A stretch of 64,000 bases of DNA from Acinetobacter colistiniresistens (lineage in GTDB: Bacteria; Pseudomonadota; Gammaproteobacteria; Pseudomonadales; Moraxellaceae). A program made the position numbers and the translations under genes. Within the stretch, counting starts at the first letter, position 1. Each line of letters begins with the position of its first letter. The notes under the pieces were generated by a model. The model saw only the letters and a program-made list of their open reading frames with translations. It was not told where the DNA came from and did no database searches. Location: assembly GCF_024582815.1 (NCBI RefSeq), contig NZ_CP102099.1:3348001-3412000 (forward strand), written 5' to 3'. This document shows, one piece after another, positions 23,541-32,429 of the stretch.

Positions 23541-25052
23541 TTGCGACATACCCAAATGTTGAAACAACATAATCGACCGAGTTTTAAGCTCCAACGGTTT
23601 CCCAAAATGTTAAGCTTGAGTATAAGTTTAATCAGCTGTGCCCTGTTGCCCACAACTCTACTCGCGCAAACTTTTAGTTATAGTGACGCTGAACAATATG
23701 TTGTGGAAAATGCCTATGCCTCACAGGCACAACAAGCATTACAACAAGCCTCTCAGCTGGAAATGGAAGCCGTAAAGCATTTAGGTCTTCCACGTATTGA
23801 CTTGAACGCACGTGCTTACTCATTTCGCAGTGAGACCAGCGTACCGTTAGAATCTAGTAAACGTCGACTAGAAAACTCGCTGACACGTGGTTTTGATGAC
23901 AAATTATCGCAATGGGGAGGTACACTTCCGCCAGAAGTAATAGATCAGGTCAGTCAAGGTTTTGATCAAACCGTTAACGAAGGTTTAAATCAGGTTCCCA
24001 ATAATCTTGATGTGACGGTAAAAGATCATGACGTTCGGACTTCCATTTCAATGGTCATGCCACTCTATACTGGCGGTAAAATTAGTAGCGCCAAACAAAT
24101 TGCCAGCATTCAGGCACAACGCTCAAACATCAGTGAAAAACAACAACAAGACTCACAACGTTTTGAGATGATTCAGTCTTATTTTAATGTGCAGTTACAA
24201 CAGCAATTACTCAATGCCAGCCTTTTCAATTTAAATGCGATGCAAGAACACTATAGCAATGCACTTAAACTCGAACAGCAAGGCTTCATTAATAAAGGTC
24301 AACGCATGCAATTTGAGGTGGCGCGCAATAATGCGGAGCGAAGCTATCAAAATGCGCAGTCGAATCTGCAAGCCAGCCAATTCAGCTTACAGAATTTATT
24401 AAAAACCAAAGAAGGTTTAAAACTCACCACCCCTCTTTTTGTCAATACCACACAAAATCATTCTTTGGATAAGCTGCTTGCCAATTACGATCAAAATTCA
24501 AGTTTGATTAAAAAACTGCAGATGGATACACAACTTGCCAATGAAAATGTCAAAGTTCAACAATCCGCGAAAAAGCCCAGCCTATTTGCCTTTGGCGAAT
24601 ATGGATTAGAGAATAAAGACAACTGGATTGTTGGCGTGATGGCCAAATACAATCTATTCTCTGGGATTGATAATAATAAAAATATCCGTGCCGCTGAGCT
24701 CAAAAAGTACGCTGCTGAACTCATGACTGAACGCACTAAACAAGAAGTTGAAAATGTGCTGTATAAGTCATATAGCGAATTAAGCTCGTCCCAAACCAGT
24801 CATCAACTGCTTACTCAAAATACTAAAGCCGCACAAGAAAACTTACGCATTCAACAGCTTTCATTTAAAGAAGGTATGGGCACTGCCACCCAAGTGATTG
24901 ATGCACAAAATGCTCTCAGTGCATTAAGAAGTGAAATGGCAATCAACTCGTACAAATATATTTTATCTTTGGCGACCTTATTGCAAAGCTATGGTTCGAT
25001 TGATGAATTCAAGCTTTATGTTAATCAACCACGTACTGACTATATCCGCTAA
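23541..25052 (+). CDS. TolC-family outer-membrane efflux protein
   Basis: The frame starts at TTG 23541 with AGGA upstream; an ATG at 23556 has no RBS. Residues about 23-41 form a signal peptide (LSLSISLISCALLPTTLLAQ). Two OEP repeats follow with the typical helix EQQGFINKGQRMQFEVARNN and YNLFSGIDNNKN, and the end LQSYGSIDEFKLYV. It would form a trimeric outer-membrane tunnel. A stretch at about 100-160 (SKRRLENSLTRGFDDKLSQW to VKDHDVRTSI) looks like an extra loop. It heads an operon with an adaptor and two permeases, so together they form an export pathway. Confidence 0.85.
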   Translation: MRHTQMLKQHNRPSFKLQRFPKMLSLSISLISCALLPTTLLAQTFSYSDAEQYVVENAYASQAQQALQQASQLEMEAVKHLGLPRIDLNARAYSFRSETSVPLESSKRRLENSLTRGFDDKLSQWGGTLPPEVIDQVSQGFDQTVNEGLNQVPNNLDVTVKDHDVRTSISMVMPLYTGGKISSAKQIASIQAQRSNISEKQQQDSQRFEMIQSYFNVQLQQQLLNASLFNLNAMQEHYSNALKLEQQGFINKGQRMQFEVARNNAERSYQNAQSNLQASQFSLQNLLKTKEGLKLTTPLFVNTTQNHSLDKLLANYDQNSSLIKKLQMDTQLANENVKVQQSAKKPSLFAFGEYGLENKDNWIVGVMAKYNLFSGIDNNKNIRAAELKKYAAELMTERTKQEVENVLYKSYSELSSSQTSHQLLTQNTKAAQENLRIQQLSFKEGMGTATQVIDAQNALSALRSEMAINSYKYILSLATLLQSYGSIDEFKLYVNQPRTDYIR

Positions 25053-25064
25053 TTGGAGAAATTT

Positions 25065-26228
25065 ATGAACCAAAATCAATCATCATCCAATTCAGAACAC
25101 GATATAGATCCAGTGGAAAAAACAACGACGACTCAAAGTTCTGAAACAGCAACAGCGCAAGTGAGCCCTGCTGAAAAAGCGAATCAACCAGAGCCGAATA
25201 CTGGAACTTCAAACTCTCAACAGCCACCTGCTGAACCGCCGAAAAAATCAAAAGCGAAATTGATTGGGTTGATCATTTTGATTCTGCTATTGGGCGTCAT
25301 TGCATTTGGATTATGGAAAGCGTATCAACCTCAAGCGATTGAACTACAAGGTCGGGTTGAATCTGAAACTGTTCATATCAGCACCAAAGTTCCAAGCCGC
25401 ATTGAAGAGTTTTATGTCACTGAAGGCCAACCAATTAAAAAAGGCCAAGCATTGGTTCGTTTCGTTAGTCCTGAACTCGAAGCGAAAAAAGAACAAGCAC
25501 AAGCCGCTTTACAGAGTGCCACAGCGTTCCATTCAACTGTGTATCGTGGGGCGCAACAAGAAAACATCGATACGCTTTATGCTAATTGGCAAGCGATGAA
25601 AACCCAAGCTGAATTGGCCGCTACGACTTATAAGCGTGGTGAGACACTCTATCAACAAGGAGTGATTTCACGTCAACGCCGTGATGAAATGCTGGCAGCA
25701 CAAACCTCTGCTCGTGAAACAGCAGAAGGATCTTATCAACAATATGCACGTGCCAAACGAGGTAGTACTGAGCAGCAAAAATCCACAGCTGACGCACAAG
25801 TTGCCATGGCACAAGCGGCAGTTAAAGAAGCCAATGCCTTGACGGAAGAAACCAAACTGTATTCGCCAACCGATGGTACGGTGTCTAAGACCTATGGTAA
25901 GCCAACTGAACTCGTTGCCACTGGTGTGCCTGTGGTCAGTATCATCGAAGACCACGATTTATGGGTCAGCCTGAATGTCCGTGAAGATATGTATAGTTCA
26001 GTCTATAAGACCAAAACCCTTGAAGGCTTTATTCCTGCACTGAATCAAAAGGCCACTTTTAAGGTAAAAAATATTGATGCTGAAGGTGACTTTGCCACCA
26101 TCAAAACTACACGCCAAACTGGTGGTTATGATATTCGCAGCTTCAAGTTTCATCTGGTGCCAGAACAATCAATTCCTGATTTGAAAGTTGGCATGAGTGT
26201 ATTGTTTAAAATTGAAGAGGCAAAATAA
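25065..26228 (+). CDS. HlyD/EmrA-like periplasmic adaptor
   Basis: The ATG at 25065 has GGAG 5-8 bases before it. The 387-residue product has a Ser/Thr/Gln/Pro-rich N-tail, one membrane helix (LIGLIILILLLGVIAFGLW, about 65-83), and then a biotinyl-lipoyl-like half HISTKVPSRIEEFYVTEGQP, a coiled-coil hairpin, and the second half TVSKTYGKPTELVATGVPVV. It links an inner-membrane pump to the TolC-like protein. It follows that gene by 12 bases and precedes two ABC-2 permeases by 3 bases. Confidence 0.88.
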   Translation: MNQNQSSSNSEHDIDPVEKTTTTQSSETATAQVSPAEKANQPEPNTGTSNSQQPPAEPPKKSKAKLIGLIILILLLGVIAFGLWKAYQPQAIELQGRVESETVHISTKVPSRIEEFYVTEGQPIKKGQALVRFVSPELEAKKEQAQAALQSATAFHSTVYRGAQQENIDTLYANWQAMKTQAELAATTYKRGETLYQQGVISRQRRDEMLAAQTSARETAEGSYQQYARAKRGSTEQQKSTADAQVAMAQAAVKEANALTEETKLYSPTDGTVSKTYGKPTELVATGVPVVSIIEDHDLWVSLNVREDMYSSVYKTKTLEGFIPALNQKATFKVKNIDAEGDFATIKTTRQTGGYDIRSFKFHLVPEQSIPDLKVGMSVLFKIEEAK

Positions 26229-26231
26229 GCA

Positions 26232-27362
26232 ATGTTTGCAGTCATGCTGCGGGAATTGCGCTATTTAAAACGCCATAAAGTAGATCTATTTATGGCAGTG
26301 ATTGCCCCCCTGTTGGTGATTCTATTATTTGGCAGCATGTTTTCGTCAGGTAAAGCCGAACACATACCGATTGTCGTCATCGATCAAGATCAAAGTCAAA
26401 TGAGTCGCAAAGTGATTCATGCGCTTAGTATTAACCATACACTGAAAGTTAAGACCATTACTGCCAGTCAAGATGAAGCTGAACAGCTGATCAATAAAAC
26501 AGAAGCTTGGGGCTTCGTGATGATCCCTGAAGGTGCTGAACAACGTCTGGTCAAGGCCCAAGATGCGCAGATCAGTATTGCCTACAACCAGTCTTTTTTT
26601 AGTATCGGCAATACCATTTCTTCTGCCATGCTGATTAGCACCTTGAATGGCATGGCAGATTATATGGGGCACAGCTATTTAGCCAATAGTATTCCTTATC
26701 TGGATATGCCAACACCGCATATCAAGATTTCAACCCTATATAATCCAAGCATGAGTTATGAACTGTTTCTCGAACCATTTATGGTGCCTGCCGTTTTACA
26801 CTTATTGTTATGCTGTTGTGTCGCTTTTGCGATTGGACAAGAATTTAAGCGCAAAACAGTCGGTGAATGGGTCATCTCAAAGCAGATTATTTCCAGCCTA
26901 CTGGGTAAAATCTTGCTTTATGTCTTTATTTTTTGTGCATGGACTTGGTGCTGGATGTTCTGGCTGGCACATATTCGCGGTTACTTCATTGCAGGTTCGC
27001 TCAGCTTGATTCTGGTCGCGCAATTTTTATTATATTTTGCCTATGCAGTCATTAGCAGTACGGTGGTCTTGGCAACCCAGAATTTACCCAAAACCTTTGG
27101 CTTTATTGCGCTATACGGTGGCTCATCTCCTAGCTTCTCGGGGATTACCCTACCTTTAAATAATGCACCCGCATTTACTCAATTCTGGTCGATGATTATT
27201 CCCTACACGCCTTATGCCAAACTACAAACTGAACAATGGATTATTGGTAGCGACCTCTATGTTTCAGTGGTGCCTTTTGGGATATTAATCCTCTTTGCAG
27301 CTTTATTCTTTATGTTGAGCGTGCGTCTGTTAAAGAAAAATACTCAGGAGCTTTGTTCATGA
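26232..27362 (+). CDS. ABC-2 type permease (first of pair)
   Basis: The 376-residue product has an N-terminal helix (about 18-37, LFMAVIAPLLVILLFGSMF), a long extracytoplasmic domain (about 40-180, VVIDQDQSQMSRKVIHALSI), and five C-terminal helices. This is the YhhJ/DrrB-like ABC-2 membrane_3 layout. It is expected to work with an ATPase, but none is encoded in this operon. The stop overlaps the next start by ATGA. The substrate is unknown; drugs, lipids or fatty compounds are typical. Confidence 0.82.
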   Translation: MFAVMLRELRYLKRHKVDLFMAVIAPLLVILLFGSMFSSGKAEHIPIVVIDQDQSQMSRKVIHALSINHTLKVKTITASQDEAEQLINKTEAWGFVMIPEGAEQRLVKAQDAQISIAYNQSFFSIGNTISSAMLISTLNGMADYMGHSYLANSIPYLDMPTPHIKISTLYNPSMSYELFLEPFMVPAVLHLLLCCCVAFAIGQEFKRKTVGEWVISKQIISSLLGKILLYVFIFCAWTWCWMFWLAHIRGYFIAGSLSLILVAQFLLYFAYAVISSTVVLATQNLPKTFGFIALYGGSSPSFSGITLPLNNAPAFTQFWSMIIPYTPYAKLQTEQWIIGSDLYVSVVPFGILILFAALFFMLSVRLLKKNTQELCS

Positions 27363-28447
27363 AGTCATTTTTCAGTTATTACATACAGACCTTTAAAAAC
27401 ATTTTTGCCAACAATTCAGTGTTTACCACTTTAATTGCCGCAACACTTATTTATAGTTTCTTCTACCCGACTGCTTATAAAGCACAAACAGCCGAAGATA
27501 TTCCGATTGTGATTGTGGATGAAGAACAAAGCATTTTAACCTCAAAAATCATTAGCCAAGCATCGAATAGCCCACATATCAAAATCACAACGGTGACTGA
27601 TAACTTTCTGGAAGCGCAGCGGATGGTTCAAAACCAGCAAGCTGAAGGCATCTTGTTACTCCCTGAAAATCTAACCAATAGCTTAAAACGAGGTGAAATG
27701 GGTGGGATTGGTCTCTATTTGAGCACGGCGTATTTTATTCGAACCAAAGAAGTTGGAGTCGGTTTAGCAAGTTCAATTGAATATACACTGAAAGAACATT
27801 TAGAGAAGTTTGGCAATGCTTCCTCTTTTGAACCAGAACTTTCGATTCATCAAATTCCATTATTTAACACCATGTCTGGTTATGGCAGTTATATCTTCCC
27901 TGCTGTCGCCAGTTTAATTATCCATCAAACGATTTTGCTCGGACTTGCCATGCTGATTGCCAGTTATCGTGAACAAGGCTGGGTAGCAAAACCTATTGAA
28001 TTCTGGGCAACATTTGCTGCAATTTTTACAACAGGTTGTCTCAGCTGTCTGTATTTGTTTGGCTTCACCTTCTGGTTATATGAATTTCCACATGGCGGTA
28101 ATTTTTGGGGCATGTTACTCGCTGTATCCATTTATGTCAGCTGTGTCATAGGCTTGGGCATGTTGGTCGGCTCACTGGTAGATATGCCTGAACGTGTTGG
28201 GCACTTGATCGTGGTCACCTCTGTGCCGCTGTTCTTGCTAACAGGAACAGCGTGGCCTCACGAAGCCATGCCGCAGTGGATGCAATGGTTGGCGTGGACA
28301 CTCCCATCTACCCATGGCGTACAAATGTTTGTTCAGCTTAACCAAATGGGTGTACCGATCTCGATTGTGGCACCGAAATTAATTTATCTTGCAACGCTTG
28401 CAGCAGTTTTACTGACACTTTCTTATTATCGTCTCGTGAAAAAATAG
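27359..28447 (+). CDS. ABC-2 type permease (second of pair)
   Basis: From ATG 27359 (overlapping the previous stop) the product is 362 residues and repeats the layout of its neighbour: N-terminal helix (TTLIAATLIYSFFY), large periplasmic part (IPIVIVDEEQSILTSKIISQ) and a C-terminal helical domain ending in the conserved TGTAWPHEAMPQWMQWLAW. The two probably form a heterodimeric permease. The gene is followed by 120 bases containing the next operon's promoter. No ATP-binding cassette is seen either side. Confidence 0.82.
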   Translation: MKSFFSYYIQTFKNIFANNSVFTTLIAATLIYSFFYPTAYKAQTAEDIPIVIVDEEQSILTSKIISQASNSPHIKITTVTDNFLEAQRMVQNQQAEGILLLPENLTNSLKRGEMGGIGLYLSTAYFIRTKEVGVGLASSIEYTLKEHLEKFGNASSFEPELSIHQIPLFNTMSGYGSYIFPAVASLIIHQTILLGLAMLIASYREQGWVAKPIEFWATFAAIFTTGCLSCLYLFGFTFWLYEFPHGGNFWGMLLAVSIYVSCVIGLGMLVGSLVDMPERVGHLIVVTSVPLFLLTGTAWPHEAMPQWMQWLAWTLPSTHGVQMFVQLNQMGVPISIVAPKLIYLATLAAVLLTLSYYRLVKK

Positions 28448-28567
28448 CTTTTAATAGTTTAAGTTGCTATTAAGGATATATTGGCATATTGCTTTAATGA
28501 AAATTAATTAAAAGGTAAGACTAGATCACTATCTTATCTTTTAATTGGTCTAAATTGAGGTATTGAG

Positions 28568-29359
28568 ATGGCTAAAGTCTGCTATTGTGCTGATGATTTT
28601 GCAATGAACCCTGAAATTTCAGAGGCAATTCTATTGCTGATCAAAAAAGGGGTTTTACATGCTACTTCATGTATGACCCAATCTGAGCATTGGCCAATTG
28701 CAGCACAACAACTCAAAGCATTAACGGCTCATGCAGAAGTCGGTTTACACCTTAATTTTACCCATCCCTTTCAAGCAGAAACCTTCGCATTGCCGCTTCC
28801 CATGCTGATGTTGAAAGCATGGGCACGCCAGTTAGATGCCCAAATGATTCAACGCAGCCTCGAACAGCAATGGAATAATTTTATTGTAGCGATGGGCAAA
28901 CAACCTGATTTTATTGATGGACATCAGCATATCCATCAATTTCCAGTGATTCGGGATGTCTTGATTAACTTCCTTAAACAGCAAAATTTTCAGGGATGGG
29001 TCAGAAACCTGCAACACCCCCTCACTATTTCTCATTACACCATCAAAACACGTTTACTTGCAGCGCTAGGTGCAACAAGCTTAGCGACGCTATGTAAGCA
29101 AAAAAATATCTATCAAAACCAATATTTCGCAGGCATTTATGATTTTGAGCAGGAAGACTACGCTCGATTAAACCAACAGTGGTTAATGCGTGCACAAGAT
29201 AATTTATTAATCATGTGCCATCCAGCAACCCAAGCAATTGACTATCAGGACCCGATAGCTCAGGCACGTGTTAGGGAGTTCCAATATCTCAGTTCATCTC
29301 AGTTTCGTGATGATTGTCGACTCTATCAAATTTCGCTGACCACAATGGGTGCATTATAA
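28568..29359 (+). CDS. YdjC/ChbG-family deacetylase, NaxD-like
   Basis: The 263-residue product has the metal-binding motifs of the family: CADDFAMNPEIS (Asp pair), GLHLNFTHPF (His) and FIDGHQHIHQFP (His pair). The fold is a polysaccharide-deacetylase-like barrel. Its neighbours, a lipid-linked-sugar glycosyltransferase, GtrA and an ArnT-like transferase, point to deacetylation of a polyprenyl-phosphate-linked N-acetyl-hexosamine. This matches NaxD, known in Francisella and A. baumannii, where the resulting amino sugar on lipid A alters polymyxin response. The ATG has GAGG 9-12 bases upstream. The stop overlaps the next start as TAATG. Confidence 0.8.
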   Translation: MAKVCYCADDFAMNPEISEAILLLIKKGVLHATSCMTQSEHWPIAAQQLKALTAHAEVGLHLNFTHPFQAETFALPLPMLMLKAWARQLDAQMIQRSLEQQWNNFIVAMGKQPDFIDGHQHIHQFPVIRDVLINFLKQQNFQGWVRNLQHPLTISHYTIKTRLLAALGATSLATLCKQKNIYQNQYFAGIYDFEQEDYARLNQQWLMRAQDNLLIMCHPATQAIDYQDPIAQARVREFQYLSSSQFRDDCRLYQISLTTMGAL

Positions 29360-30339
29360 TGACAAACAATCCATTTTTATCTTGTGTCGTCCCAGCTTAT
29401 AACGAAGCAGAGAATCTGAAAAAATTTATTCCTGCATTGGCTCAGCAACTGGAACAACAAAATTTACGCTATGAGATCATTATTGTAGATGATGGTAGCC
29501 AAGATCAAAGTATCGCAGTTTTACAGCAAATGCTTGACGACTATCCATTACGTATACTCACCCTATCACGTAATTTTGGTAAAGAAGCTGCGTTAAGTGC
29601 GGGTCTGGATCATGTCAGAGGCGATGCTGCATTACTGATTGATGCAGATTTCCAACACCCTCTGGATGCCATTCCAACCATGATTCAACTTTGGAAAAGT
29701 GGTTATGACATGGTGTACGGTATCCGAGATCGAAGCACCGAATCATGGTTGAAAAAGCTTTTTACCCAAGGTTATTACCATATCTTAAATCTCAGCTCTA
29801 CTGTCGATATTCCTGAAAATGCAGGTGATTTTCGTTTGCTCGATGCGAAAGTTGTTGAGGCGGTTAAAAACTTACCTGAAAAAAACCGCTACATGAAAGG
29901 GCTATTTGCCTGGGTTGGTTTTAAAACTATCGGGATCCATTTTACCGAGCAACAACGCCAGCATGGACAATCGAGCTTCAACTTTAAATCCCTGTTTCAG
30001 TTGGCTATGTCTGGCTTAACAGGGTTTTCAGACCTACCTTTACGTTTATGTATTTACATCGGAGCTCTACTTGCAGTATTTGCAATGGGTTATGGCATCT
30101 GGATTATTATTGAAACTTTAATTGAAGGAGTGAGCGTACCCGGCTGGGCGACACTGGCAGCAGGTATGACACTTTTAGGCGGGATTCAACTGCTTTGTAT
30201 CGGGATTTTAGGTGAATATATTGGACGTATTTATGCGGAAGTTAAAAATCGACCTAAATACATTGTCTCGGCAGAATATTCACATCTTCAGTCCAAACCC
30301 GTTATTCAAGATAAACAAAACAATGTAGCTTCTCTCTGA
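29359..30339 (+). CDS. Polyprenyl-phosphate glycosyltransferase (GT2, ArnC/GtrB/FlmF2-like)
   Basis: From ATG 29359 (overlap TAATG) the product is 326 residues. The GT2 domain shows SCVVPAYNEAENLKKF, a DDGS motif (IIVDDGSQDQS), and the metal-binding LIDADFQHP. Two membrane helices follow near the C-terminus (about 230-300, IYIGALLAVFAMGYGIWIII). It moves a sugar from a nucleotide donor to undecaprenyl phosphate at the inner face of the inner membrane. In the NaxD pathway this role is played by FlmF2. It is coupled to deacetylase and GtrA genes. Confidence 0.85.
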   Translation: MTNNPFLSCVVPAYNEAENLKKFIPALAQQLEQQNLRYEIIIVDDGSQDQSIAVLQQMLDDYPLRILTLSRNFGKEAALSAGLDHVRGDAALLIDADFQHPLDAIPTMIQLWKSGYDMVYGIRDRSTESWLKKLFTQGYYHILNLSSTVDIPENAGDFRLLDAKVVEAVKNLPEKNRYMKGLFAWVGFKTIGIHFTEQQRQHGQSSFNFKSLFQLAMSGLTGFSDLPLRLCIYIGALLAVFAMGYGIWIIIETLIEGVSVPGWATLAAGMTLLGGIQLLCIGILGEYIGRIYAEVKNRPKYIVSAEYSHLQSKPVIQDKQNNVASL

Positions 30340-30722
30340 TGCAGACTCATTTCCTCCAGTTCTTTCGGTTTGGTCTTGTTGGTTTAATTGCGGCATGTGC
30401 TCATTATCTTATAGTCATTCTGTTGATTCAGCCTCAATACCAAATCGCATTGAAATACGCCAATTTCTTCGCATTTTTAATTGCATTCTGGATCAGTTAT
30501 TTCGGTCACCGTATTTTTACTTTTAAAGCGACCCACCTACAACATAGAGAAACCCTGAAAAAATTTATTGTGGTCGCTGGACTTGGCTTTATTTTTAATG
30601 AATCGCTATTACTCATCAGTCACCACTTTCTTGAGACCAACGTCTCCGTACTGGTTATTTTCAGTATTGGCGTTACTTCTTTATTTACCTTTTTACTTAA
30701 CCGTTATTTTGCATTCCAATAA
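30339..30722 (+). CDS. GtrA-family membrane protein
   Basis: The 127-residue product has four hydrophobic helices (FFRFGLVGLIAACAHYLIVI first) and ends LFTFLLNRYFAFQ, the family signature. GtrA proteins are thought to flip lipid-linked sugars across the inner membrane, which is the missing step between the GT2 enzyme inside and the ArnT-like enzyme outside. Its start and stop overlap its neighbours (TGATG before, TAATG after). Confidence 0.85.
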   Translation: MQTHFLQFFRFGLVGLIAACAHYLIVILLIQPQYQIALKYANFFAFLIAFWISYFGHRIFTFKATHLQHRETLKKFIVVAGLGFIFNESLLLISHHFLETNVSVLVIFSIGVTSLFTFLLNRYFAFQ

Positions 30723-32383
30723 TGGGGATTAAATATATGCAACAATGGCTACGCTCATCCAAGTTTTTGCTTATTTTTTTACCACTTTGGTTATTGATAA
30801 CCTCATGGATACGTCCACTATCGGTCCCAGATGAAGGTCGATATGGTGACATCAGCCGCTTCATGCTGGAATCTGGAGACTGGCTGATTCCTCGTATCAA
30901 TGGCTTACCATTTATGCACAAACCACCATTGTTGCATTGGCTTTCAACCGCTTTGATGGAAGTATTTGGTATACACATTTGGGTGCTGCGACTGGTTCCA
31001 ACCCTAGCTGCCTGCATGATGCTGATCAGCCTGTTCATTTTTTTAAAAAAACATGTATCAGAACAGATTGCCCAACTCAGCATTATAATTCTGGCAACCA
31101 GTTTATTGTTTTATGGAAGCAGTGAATATATCAACCATGACCTGTTAGTGGCCTCATGGATGACGGTTTGTATTTTAAGTTTTGTTGACTTTACCCTCTC
31201 AGGAAAAAAATCAGTTTTATTTTTAGCTTACTTTGCAGCAGCTGCGGGCTTCTTGAGCAAGGGGTTAATTGGTGTGTTAATTCCTGGCATGGTTTTATTA
31301 CCTTGGTTACTTTACACACAGCAATGGCGAAAAATCCCAGCCTTACTCAACCCTTTCGCAATTCTGTTTTTTCTTGCTCTGACTGCACCATGGATCTATT
31401 GGGTGCAATTAAAATACCCGCAATTTTTACACTATTTTTTCATTGATCAACAATTTAGCCGATTCAGCTCGAATGAGTTCAATAATAAACAACCTTGGTT
31501 TTTCTATTATCTCATTTTGTTTGTAAGTTTTTTGCCATGGTTCTTTGTCAGTCGATTTAAATTTCCAAAAGGTATTTTTCAAACATCACTGTCTCCATCT
31601 TTATTGGCACTATGCCTATGGTGGTTTATCTCGGTGAGTATTTTTTTCTCAATTCCTCCCTCAAAATTGGCAGGCTATATCTTACCAGCTGTCGCCCCAA
31701 TGGCGATCTTGCTTGCTGTTGCTGTGCGTGCCGCATTGCAGAATCCAGAGAAGAATCGATTACAAGTCTGGGGAACGGCTGTTTTTATTTTTGTACTTGG
31801 GCTGGCGATCACTTTAGCACCACACTTTATCAAGAATGCGCATGCGTTCTACCAAGCACATGCCATTCAAATTTACATCATAGGTGCAATTTTATGCATC
31901 GTTCCTTTTGGTCTAGGCTGGTTATTCAAGCAAAAGAAAATTGATTATTTAACTGCAATTTTCTTAAGTTTAATCATCTTCTGTACCTCTATTTCAATTG
32001 CCGTACCATTACTCGATAGTAAAAATAACGCTGACCAAGTCGATTTTGCACATTCGATCTCGCCAAATTCAGATGTTGTTTTCTACTATAACTATTTTTA
32101 TGACATTCCCTTTTTATTGAATCTGAAAAAACCAGTTTATATTGTCAACGATTGGGACAGTGTCAAAACAGATAACTCATCATTAGAGCTTAAAGATGGG
32201 CTGCTATTTGAGCCTGAACGCAAACAATACTTATGGAATAAACAGCAACTTGAAAAAGCTTTAGAGCAAAAACAGCCAATGGTCATTATTAGTAATCTGA
32301 ACGGCTACCAGACAGATAACCCAAATATAAAAGTACGTCACTATCGCAACTACGATGTATTTTTAATTAATCAAAATCACTAA
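30722..32383 (+). CDS. ArnT/PMT-like glycosyltransferase (GT83), FlmK-like
   Basis: The 553-residue product has a GT-C layout: about 11-13 helices, with the catalytic acid loop SVPDEGRYGDISRFMLESGD and FMHKPPLLHWLSTALM, and a C-terminal soluble part (about 440-553). An ATG at 30737 is a possible alternative start. It transfers a sugar from a polyprenyl phosphate to lipid A at the periplasmic face. ArnT uses aminoarabinose, FlmK uses galactosamine or mannose; the deacetylase in this operon favours galactosamine. A bidirectional terminator follows. Confidence 0.85.
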   Translation: MGIKYMQQWLRSSKFLLIFLPLWLLITSWIRPLSVPDEGRYGDISRFMLESGDWLIPRINGLPFMHKPPLLHWLSTALMEVFGIHIWVLRLVPTLAACMMLISLFIFLKKHVSEQIAQLSIIILATSLLFYGSSEYINHDLLVASWMTVCILSFVDFTLSGKKSVLFLAYFAAAAGFLSKGLIGVLIPGMVLLPWLLYTQQWRKIPALLNPFAILFFLALTAPWIYWVQLKYPQFLHYFFIDQQFSRFSSNEFNNKQPWFFYYLILFVSFLPWFFVSRFKFPKGIFQTSLSPSLLALCLWWFISVSIFFSIPPSKLAGYILPAVAPMAILLAVAVRAALQNPEKNRLQVWGTAVFIFVLGLAITLAPHFIKNAHAFYQAHAIQIYIIGAILCIVPFGLGWLFKQKKIDYLTAIFLSLIIFCTSISIAVPLLDSKNNADQVDFAHSISPNSDVVFYYNYFYDIPFLLNLKKPVYIVNDWDSVKTDNSSLELKDGLLFEPERKQYLWNKQQLEKALEQKQPMVIISNLNGYQTDNPNIKVRHYRNYDVFLINQNH

Positions 32384-32386
32384 AGA

Positions 32387-32417
32387 AAAAAGGAAGCTAA
32401 TCAGCTTCCTTTTTTCT
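32387..32417. terminator. Bidirectional terminator between arnT-like gene and gyrA
   Basis: AAAAAAGGAAGCT and AGCTTCCTTTTTT pair around AATC, with T-runs on both sides. It serves both convergent genes. Confidence 0.9.
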
Positions 32418-32429
32418 TACTTAAAAGCA

